Shown one piece after another: positions 1-4,799 of a DNA stretch of 6,998 bases. Numbering within the stretch: position 1 is the first letter of the stretch; the number at the start of each line of letters is the position of its first letter. The position numbers were made by a program, and so were the translations under genes. The stretch comes from Oscillospiraceae bacterium (lineage in GTDB: Bacteria > Bacillota > Clostridia > Oscillospirales > CAG-272): positions 1 to 6,998 of the forward strand of contig WREN01000114.1 of assembly GCA_009779295.1 (NCBI GenBank), given 5' to 3'. The notes beneath the pieces are model-generated. The model was given only the letters and a program-made list of their open reading frames with translations, did no database searches and was not told the DNA's origin.

Positions 1-17
1 AAATAGAGTTTTAATTT

Positions 18-57
18 GTACTGCTATAAAATCCAGTACCGGGGATGTAGAGCGGTA
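18..57. repeat. Two overlapping, mutually exclusive inverted repeats downstream of the zinc-ribbon gene
   Basis: GTACTG (18-23) and CAGTAC (34-39) form a perfect 6 bp arm pair with a 10 nt loop. TACCG (37-41) and CGGTA (53-57) form a second pair that shares bases 37-39 with the first, so both cannot fold at once. Neither is followed by a clear T tract on the minus strand, so I do not call a terminator, although this is where the minus-strand transcript should end. The remainder of 1-81 shows no gene. Confidence 0.35.
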
Positions 58-81
58 TAGATACAAAATATTATTTAATTT

Positions 82-678
82 TCATTCCACAAACGTGCTT
101 TTACAATGCTTGCACTCTTTATGATTCCAGTCGCCGAAATTTCCGCAGACAATGCACAAACGATGATCGAATTTATTGACCTGAATGATATTCGGGTCTT
201 TTTTCAGGTATTTTAACCCTTTGTAGCAATGAACCACAGTACCCGCTTTGTAGTAATCCACAAGAGCTTCTGCGTATTGGTATCGGTCTCTTTTTAGTTT
301 GTATCTTTTTACCATAACTTCCCCGTTGGATAATTCGATGATGATTGTTATTATAGGTGTGATTGAAGTGGAATCGAGAACCAAAGGCGTTTTAGATTTA
401 TATGGTTTGTCTTTACGTTTTACTGATTTAACGGTTCCCGCCCAGTTCCGGTCAAATATAATTCTGTACGGCTCAAGTAAGAATACCGGTATAGCGATTG
501 AAGTAATGAGAGTAGCGGTACCGGAGACAGAATCCGCACCGACATTAAAAACGAATATGGCAATAAGAACAGCTAAGCACCACAACACGGTTATAATGAT
601 ACTGATCATATAACGCCGGTTTACGCGATCGATTATATCACTGTTTTCGAGGGTTAGAGTTGGGGTATTGTTTTTCAT
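82..678 (-). CDS. Two-helix membrane protein with C-terminal zinc-ribbon-like tail (hypothetical)
   Basis: A 198-residue protein of unrecognised family. It has a polar N-terminus of about 22 residues, a hydrophobic segment at about 24-46 and a second at about 54-72, followed by a soluble part rich in Lys, Arg and Tyr. The last 25 residues hold two CxxC pairs (C175/C178 and C189/C192), spaced as in a zinc ribbon, so a tetracysteine zinc site is likely. The two helices probably form a membrane hairpin with the tail in the cytoplasm; this topology is inferred. The start is well supported by a strong TAGGAGGT ribosome binding site at 687-694, 8 nt upstream. It is the last gene of the minus-strand group, 73 bp after the DUF2500-like gene, and no clear promoter is visible in that gap, so cotranscription is likely. 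Function unknown. Confidence 0.8.
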   Translation of the reverse strand: MKNNTPTLTLENSDIIDRVNRRYMISIIITVLWCLAVLIAIFVFNVGADSVSGTATLITSIAIPVFLLEPYRIIFDRNWAGTVKSVKRKDKPYKSKTPLVLDSTSITPIITIIIELSNGEVMVKRYKLKRDRYQYAEALVDYYKAGTVVHCYKGLKYLKKDPNIIQVNKFDHRLCIVCGNFGDWNHKECKHCKSTFVE

Positions 679-686
679 GATAATTT

Positions 687-694
687 ACCTCCTA
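687..694 (-). promoter_or_regulatory. Strong ribosome binding site
   Basis: On the minus strand this reads TAGGAGGT, close to full complementarity with the 16S anti-Shine-Dalgarno sequence, 8 nt from the ATG at 678. It fixes the start of the zinc-ribbon membrane protein and is the best ribosome binding site among the minus-strand genes. Confidence 0.8.
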
Positions 695-751
695 AATTGA
701 TTTTGTCGCATTGTAAAGTTATTCCTTAGTTTTTGATTTTCATATAAAAAA

Positions 752-1078
752 TTATCCATCGATCACAGAAAAATTTACGAATTCGTTGCCATTATAATCA
801 AGCACGCCTGTACTGTCTACACTTAAACCGTCATAAATTTTTTTTGGGACTATAAGAGTTAAATTTTTATAATCATCAAGTTCGAAAGTAATGCGATACC
901 CGTTAGATACGGTAATATATCTGCCGCCTGCCATTTTATGCTTTCCTCCGCCCCAAATGTCTTTGAAAACAACTTTTGCGTTTGCGGATAACGGTTTACG
1001 TTTATAAAAAATACCGCTAATAGGTTTAAAAAGCAAACCTACAATTACAATTATGGTAAGTACAAATAGTATATTCAT
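752..1078 (-). CDS. DUF2500-like single-pass membrane protein
   Basis: A 108-residue protein with one N-terminal hydrophobic helix (about residues 2-18), a short basic stretch (KRKP near 27-30), then a small beta-rich domain of about 75 residues. The pattern of that domain (K-V-V-F-K, then Y-x-I-T-F-E, then a hydrophobic strand, then an I-Y-D-G-L turn, then G-x-L-x-Y-N-G-N-E-F-x-N-F) resembles the DUF2500 family: short membrane-anchored proteins of unknown function in Gram-positive and enteric bacteria. The family call is by eye. The gene lies 42 bp downstream of the LRR lipoprotein gene, and a modest AAGAG-type ribosome binding site precedes its ATG, so it probably shares that gene's promoter. 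There is no Cys lipobox; the helix most likely stays as a membrane anchor. Confidence 0.78.
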   Translation of the reverse strand: MNILFVLTIIVIVGLLFKPISGIFYKRKPLSANAKVVFKDIWGGGKHKMAGGRYITVSNGYRITFELDDYKNLTLIVPKKIYDGLSVDSTGVLDYNGNEFVNFSVIDG

Positions 1079-1120
1079 ATTGGTCTCTTTTCTGTATTAG
1101 TTTTGTTTTAGAAACTTCTG

Positions 1121-1660
1121 TTAATAATCGGCAACTATTTCAGTTTTCGGTAACGCTGTTCTGAGTTCGGCGATCTGCTCGTCGGTGAGCGGATTGTCGC
1201 GTATGTACAGATATTTCAAATTCTTCAATTGTATCAACACGCTGACGTCGCTTATATAATTCCCGCTGAGATCCAAATATGTCAGCTTAGTCAGTTCCGC
1301 TAAAATGCTGATGTCTTCGATGCTGCCGAACCCTAAACTCAAATGCGTTAAATTCGTTAATGAAGCCAACGGAGTGAGGTCACTGATCCGGTTTTCATTC
1401 AAATTCAACTTTTTTAATTTCGTCATCCGCGCAAAAACGCCGAGGTCGGTGATATTGCTTTTGATTATAGTCAATTCTTGCAAATTCACTATTCTCTTCA
1501 GCGGCGAAATATCGGAATCATCAAAACCGTCGGCGAATAATGAAAGTTTTTTCGAAATGTTATAATCTATGCCTTTTAAAGTGACGCGTTCGAATGAGCA
1601 GCCGGCAATTCCAAGCAGAATAAGTGCCGCGAGAATCACTACAATGAGTTGCTTTAACAT
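1121..1660 (-). CDS. Leucine-rich-repeat (internalin-type) lipoprotein
   Basis: I place the start at the ATG at 1660, giving 179 residues. A GAGGAG ribosome binding site lies 10 nt upstream, and the first 20 residues then form an ordinary lipoprotein signal peptide ending in the lipobox GIAGC, with Cys21 as the lipidated residue. An upstream in-frame ATG at 1702 (193 residues) would start only about 5 nt after the predicted transcription start and make an oversized signal peptide. The mature part carries five consecutive 22-residue repeats of the internalin type (L-x-x-L-x-x-L-x-x-L-x-L-x-x-N-x-I-x-D-L/I-x-x), preceded by one degenerate unit and followed by a capping segment near the C-terminus. 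It is expected on the outer face of the membrane, binding a protein or glycan ligand; the ligand cannot be read from the sequence. It appears to lead a transcript that includes the next two minus-strand genes. Confidence 0.88.
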   Translation of the reverse strand: MLKQLIVVILAALILLGIAGCSFERVTLKGIDYNISKKLSLFADGFDDSDISPLKRIVNLQELTIIKSNITDLGVFARMTKLKKLNLNENRISDLTPLASLTNLTHLSLGFGSIEDISILAELTKLTYLDLSGNYISDVSVLIQLKNLKYLYIRDNPLTDEQIAELRTALPKTEIVADY

Positions 1661-1670
1661 TTTTAGCACA

Positions 1671-1676
1671 CTCCTC
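1671..1676 (-). promoter_or_regulatory. Ribosome binding site that decides the LRR gene start
   Basis: GAGGAG on the minus strand, 10 nt before the ATG at 1660. The in-frame upstream ATGs at 1702 and 1693 have no comparable site and lie almost at the predicted transcription start, so this site favours the 179-residue product. Confidence 0.7.
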
Positions 1677-1713
1677 ATCATATTTATATTCATATATATC
1701 ATACTATGATTTG

Positions 1714-1742
1714 ATTATATCATAAATTTTATCATTTGTCAA
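1714..1742 (-). promoter_or_regulatory. Consensus sigma-A promoter of the LRR gene group
   Basis: On the minus strand, TTGACA (1742-1737), a 17 bp spacer and TATAAT (1719-1714) match the vegetative consensus exactly. The -10 is preceded by TGA, giving an extended -10 (TGnTATAAT). Transcription should begin near 1707. It lies just after the terminator of the DUF2807 gene, so the LRR gene begins a separate transcription unit. An imperfect dyad, TATGAT (1705-1710) and ATCATA (1719-1724), overlaps the -10 and start point and could be an operator; no regulator is visible here. Confidence 0.85.
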
Positions 1743-1763
1743 TACTTTTTTGAAAATTTTTTC

Positions 1764-1785
1764 AAAAAAAAACGCTTTCGCGTTT
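1764..1785 (-). terminator. Rho-independent terminator of the DUF2807 lipoprotein gene
   Basis: On the minus strand a 6 bp stem AAACGC/GCGTTT closes a GAAA tetraloop (plus-strand arms 1770-1775 and 1780-1785) and runs into an uninterrupted tract of nine T (1772-1764). It begins within a few bases of the stop codon at 1788. The stem is short, but GNRA loop plus long T tract is a classic arrangement. An 11 bp AT-only-but-one inverted repeat at 1746-1769 follows and may add to it. Confidence 0.7.
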
Positions 1786-1787
1786 CT

Positions 1788-2555
1788 TTAATATTCCGCT
1801 TGAATAATCTCCCCCAAACCGCTTATATCCTTCTTCACAATCTCCGCGTTGCCGTGGTATTTGAACACCGCCGTGCCGGAAATATCCGCGTAAATCTCAC
1901 TCGTAACGGTGAGTTCAATTAATCCCGCGCCGGAAAGAGTTATGTCGGCGGTTTCGCAGGTCAGCTCATAACCTTTGAGATTCACAGCGCCCGAAATTAA
2001 GGCGTTAAAATTTTTGACGTTTCCAGCAAAATCAACGCCAGCGGCTCCGAAAGCAGTCAATTGCAACGTTTCGCTGTTGTTCAGCGCGATCTTCCCTTTG
2101 AGTGCTCCGGTGAGATTCAGCACAGGATTCTTCACCGTGGTGAACTTCATGTCAAGTACGAACGCTCCGGCGATTTCAACGTATTCAACCAATCCGCCGA
2201 CCGTTATTTCAAATTCGCTCGGATTATATCGGCGGGTTTTGTCGCCTGTAACCGAAATCGAATGGTTCTCGGCATCGACTTTGATATCGAACGACTCAAA
2301 AATGTTTTCATCCGTCGTTATTACAAGCGCGTCCTTTTGCATTTCATCCACAACCAATATTGCGTCGAAAGTGTTTGTGAATTCGATATCTTTCAGATAA
2401 ATACTGTACGGAATATTCTCCTCCATGTCATATTTGCGCGGAAGGACGTTTCTATCGCCTTCCATTATGTTTTTATTAAAAAAAGTAAGATTACATGAAG
2501 AAAAAATCAATAGACAAATTAATAGCGCGAAGAATTTAAATTTATAGAGTTTCAT
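1788..2555 (-). CDS. Lipoprotein with DUF2807-like (GIN/adhesin-head type) beta-solenoid domain
   Basis: A 255-residue protein. Residues 1-20 form a lipoprotein signal peptide (basic start, Leu/Ile/Phe core) ending in the lipobox IFSSC, with Cys21 the lipidation site. After a linker to about residue 60 comes a beta-rich domain in which short strands alternate with SGA, GAA and SGAG turns, ending in the S-G-L-G-E-I closing motif. This repeating turn pattern is characteristic of DUF2807 (putative auto-transporter adhesin head, GIN domain), whose function is not established. It should be anchored outside the cell. The start is at the only sensible ATG; the ribosome binding site is weak (GGTG about 3 nt upstream, or AGAAAG at 2567-2572 about 11 nt upstream), so translation may be modest despite a perfect promoter. 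It is monocistronic, closed by the hairpin at 1764-1785, and diverges from the SGNH/MutS operon. Confidence 0.85.
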   Translation of the reverse strand: MKLYKFKFFALLICLLIFSSCNLTFFNKNIMEGDRNVLPRKYDMEENIPYSIYLKDIEFTNTFDAILVVDEMQKDALVITTDENIFESFDIKVDAENHSISVTGDKTRRYNPSEFEITVGGLVEYVEIAGAFVLDMKFTTVKNPVLNLTGALKGKIALNNSETLQLTAFGAAGVDFAGNVKNFNALISGAVNLKGYELTCETADITLSGAGLIELTVTSEIYADISGTAVFKYHGNAEIVKKDISGLGEIIQAEY

Positions 2556-2578
2556 ATTACACCAATCTTTCTAAATTA

Positions 2579-2607
2579 TTGACAAACAACATTATATATG
2601 TTATTAT
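2579..2607 (+). promoter_or_regulatory. Sigma-A promoter with extended -10, rightward arm of the bidirectional pair
   Basis: TTGACA (2579-2584), a 17 bp spacer and TATTAT (2602-2607), one mismatch from the -10 consensus and preceded by TGT (an extended -10, TGn, at 2599-2601). Predicted start near 2614, leaving a leader of about 40 nt before the DUF4886 gene ATG at 2656. This is the only evident promoter for the three-gene operon. Confidence 0.85.
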
Positions 2608-2631
2608 ATAAAAAAACAAACGCGATGTCAA
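2603..2631 (-). promoter_or_regulatory. Consensus sigma-A promoter, leftward arm of the bidirectional pair
   Basis: On the minus strand, TTGACA (2631-2626), exactly 17 bp, then TATAAT (2608-2603): full consensus at both hexamers. The predicted start point is near 2596, about 40 nt upstream of the DUF2807 lipoprotein ATG. Its -10 occupies almost the same bases as the rightward promoter's -10. Confidence 0.85.
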
Positions 2632-2655
2632 TATGTAAGGAGTGAAATAATTTTT

Positions 2656-3366
2656 ATGAAAATAATATCAATCGGGAACAGCTTTTCGCAGGACGCGCAC
2701 AGATATTTGCATGATATCGACGAAAAAGTTAAAAGCGTGAATCTGCACATCGGCGGCTGCGATCTCGTCACGCATTGGGATAACGTCGAAAACGACAATA
2801 AATATTATGATTATAACTTAAACGGCAAATCAATTGGACCGGCTTCTGTTAAAGAAGGCTTGCTCGGTGACGATTGGGATTACGTCACGTTGCAGCAGGT
2901 AAGTCATGACAGCGGCAGACCAGATACGTATTATCCGTATATTGAATTACTTTCGGCTTATGTGAAAGAACATTGCCCGGACGCAACGCAAATAATCCAT
3001 CAGACTTGGGCGTATGACCCCGACGTAATTCACGACGGTTTCGCGAAGTACGGACGGGATCAGCAGGTTATGTACGATGCGTTGAAAAGCGCGTATAAAT
3101 CCGCCGCGGCGAAATTGAACGTCGGAATAATTCCGTGCGGCGAAGTAATCCAAACGCTGCGCGAAAACGGATTCCCGTTTTCGCTGTGCCGCGACGGTTT
3201 CCATTTAAGTCTCGACTACGGCAGATACGCCGCGGCGGCAACTTTTTATGAAATGCTGGCCGGGAACATACTCGAAACCGATTTTATGCCTGACGATACC
3301 GACCCGAACCTTATAAATTTGATTAAAAATACAGTACACGAAATTTGTGGAGAATATAAAAAATGA
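2656..3366 (+). CDS. DUF4886 / SGNH-hydrolase-like protein
   Basis: A 236-residue protein resembling the DUF4886 branch of SGNH/GDSL-type hydrolases. Block I is at the very N-terminus: I-G-N-S-F-S with Ser9 as the expected nucleophile. It is followed by the family's G-G-C motif (33-35), the L-Q-Q-x-S motif near 79-83, and a C-terminal D-G-F-H (D180, H183) matching the catalytic Asp-x-x-His of block V. So the catalytic residues appear intact; the likely chemistry is ester or acyl hydrolysis, perhaps on a carbohydrate, but the substrate is unknown. There is no signal peptide, so it should be cytoplasmic. The ATG follows an AAGGAG site at 2637-2642 by 13 nt, somewhat long; no closer in-frame start exists. 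Its stop overlaps the next gene's start (ATGA at 3363-3366), indicating translational coupling to the MutS-like pair. Confidence 0.87.
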   Translation: MKIISIGNSFSQDAHRYLHDIDEKVKSVNLHIGGCDLVTHWDNVENDNKYYDYNLNGKSIGPASVKEGLLGDDWDYVTLQQVSHDSGRPDTYYPYIELLSAYVKEHCPDATQIIHQTWAYDPDVIHDGFAKYGRDQQVMYDALKSAYKSAAAKLNVGIIPCGEVIQTLRENGFPFSLCRDGFHLSLDYGRYAAAATFYEMLAGNILETDFMPDDTDPNLINLIKNTVHEICGEYKK

Positions 3367-4799
3367 ACTATCCCAGCCTAATTTATGCGGAAACTCCGGA
3401 TAATTACAAAATCGATTACGCCGTGTTTGAGGATCTGAAACTGACCGCGCTCATAAGCCGCGACGTCCTCGAAGCTGTATCCGTGCCTTGCAGTACCGGC
3501 GACATTTTGCTCCGGCAGGAAATGTTCAAAACCGGACCGCGGCAGCATCTCGAATTGTTAATGGAAATCATCACCGAGCTGTACGTCCTCAACGAAGCGT
3601 TTGAAACGGCGCGTTCAAATGAGGAAAAATATTATATTTTCGTGAGCTTAATGAAACAACTAATGGAATTTTACAAAAACGCCGCGCAATGTGAAGGCGT
3701 CGGCGCATTGTACGACCGTTTCGTTTCATCCTTCAGCGGTGAATTGGAAAAAACGCAGTACCAGCGTATTATTTACGAACTCGATAAATTATATCCGTTT
3801 ATCGACTTAATCAGCTCCAACGTTTTCAAAATCCACGGAGAAAATTTAAAAATTTCAACGGACAAAGCCTCCGTCACGTTAGTTTCACAGCTTGCGGAAT
3901 GCGCGAAAAGTTTGGGACTCAGCGAGCTTGGCAGTGATTTGCGTATCTCAAAAAAACTTTGCATGAATGTCGTCGCTTCGGTTCTGAATAAATATCCGGA
4001 ATATTTAAAGGCGTTCGCCGAGTTTTACGGTTCTTACAAGAATTATTACATCAAGGATATTTTGAATTACAAATCGGAAATCGGTTTTTACTTGGAGTTT
4101 TGGAATCTTGCGGACAAAATAAAACGCGCCGGGATCCCGATCACTTACCCTGTTATTTCGGAAGTGAAAAAAATAAATATCACGAACGCTTACGACATTA
4201 CGCTGTTCGCGAAAAACGAAGCGAATATCATCCCCAACGACATAAACTTCACCGTTACCGAACCGTTCTTTTTCCTGACCGGCGCAAACGGCGGCGGTAA
4301 AACCACATACCTGCGCACGATTTGCGTAACGGTTTTCATGTTTATAAACGGTTGCCCCGTTGCTTGCGAGAACGGTGAAATTTACCCCATGCGCAAGATA
4401 TTCGCGCATTTTCCGCGCGACGAACGCTTCGAAAACACCGGAAGATTCGATGAGGAACAATTGCGCGTGCAGAATATTCTCGACAATTTCGACGCTGATT
4501 CTCTCGTCCTGCTCAACGAAACTTATTCAACTACGACGGAAGAATTAGCCGTTGAGTACACCGACAGGCTCGCCCAAACCGTTTACCACAGCGGCGCGTT
4601 CGGGATTTACATCACGCACCAGCACGGTATCGACGAAAGCGACATTCCGTACCTGAACGTAGTCGTTGACCGCGGCGACATGAACCGGCGCACGTACAAA
4701 GTCGCCAAACGCCGCAGCGAACACGGCTCATACGCGGTGGACGTGCTCAAAAAATATGCGTTGACAAAAGAAATGCTGTATGAGAGGTTCAAAAAATGA
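3363..4799 (+). CDS. MutS-family ATPase, first paralogue (non-canonical, domain III/V only)
   Basis: A 478-residue protein with a helical N-terminal part (about 1-270) like the MutS core/lever region and a C-terminal MutS-type ATPase domain (about 285-478). The P-loop is G307-ANGG-GKT with K313, followed by T-Y-L-R as in MutS. The Walker B strand reads L-V-L-L-N-E (N385, E386), so the usual Asp is Asn. Y-I-T-H at 416-419 matches the MutS T-H motif. G-R-F-D-E-E (360-365) sits where MutS has G-R-S-T-F, so that signature motif is altered. The mismatch-reading domain with Phe-x-Glu is absent, as is any Smr domain; canonical MutS exceeds 800 residues. It should bind ATP and probably DNA or another partner, role unknown. 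A GGAG site at 3349-3352 lies 10 nt before the ATG. Both ends overlap neighbouring genes by 4 nt. Confidence 0.9.
   Translation: MNYPSLIYAETPDNYKIDYAVFEDLKLTALISRDVLEAVSVPCSTGDILLRQEMFKTGPRQHLELLMEIITELYVLNEAFETARSNEEKYYIFVSLMKQLMEFYKNAAQCEGVGALYDRFVSSFSGELEKTQYQRIIYELDKLYPFIDLISSNVFKIHGENLKISTDKASVTLVSQLAECAKSLGLSELGSDLRISKKLCMNVVASVLNKYPEYLKAFAEFYGSYKNYYIKDILNYKSEIGFYLEFWNLADKIKRAGIPITYPVISEVKKINITNAYDITLFAKNEANIIPNDINFTVTEPFFFLTGANGGGKTTYLRTICVTVFMFINGCPVACENGEIYPMRKIFAHFPRDERFENTGRFDEEQLRVQNILDNFDADSLVLLNETYSTTTEELAVEYTDRLAQTVYHSGAFGIYITHQHGIDESDIPYLNVVVDRGDMNRRTYKVAKRRSEHGSYAVDVLKKYALTKEMLYERFKK

Noticed and set aside
299..613. Plus-strand open frame of 104 codons inside the zinc-ribbon membrane protein gene
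   Set aside because: It lies antisense to a gene with a strong ribosome binding site, clear membrane helices and a CxxC tail; its own product has no recognisable domain.
1975..2498. Two plus-strand open frames of 141 and 145 codons opposite the DUF2807 lipoprotein gene
   Set aside because: They overlap each other in different frames and the minus-strand product has a signal peptide, lipobox and repeat pattern; these are antisense shadows.
4005..4460. Minus-strand open frame of 151 codons
   Set aside because: It is antisense to the P-loop region of the first MutS-like gene and has no ribosome binding site or domain; coding evidence for the plus strand is decisive.
4761..4766. TTGACA hexamer as an internal promoter for the second MutS-like gene
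   Set aside because: No acceptable -10 hexamer lies 16-18 bp downstream, and the overlap of the two genes already explains expression.
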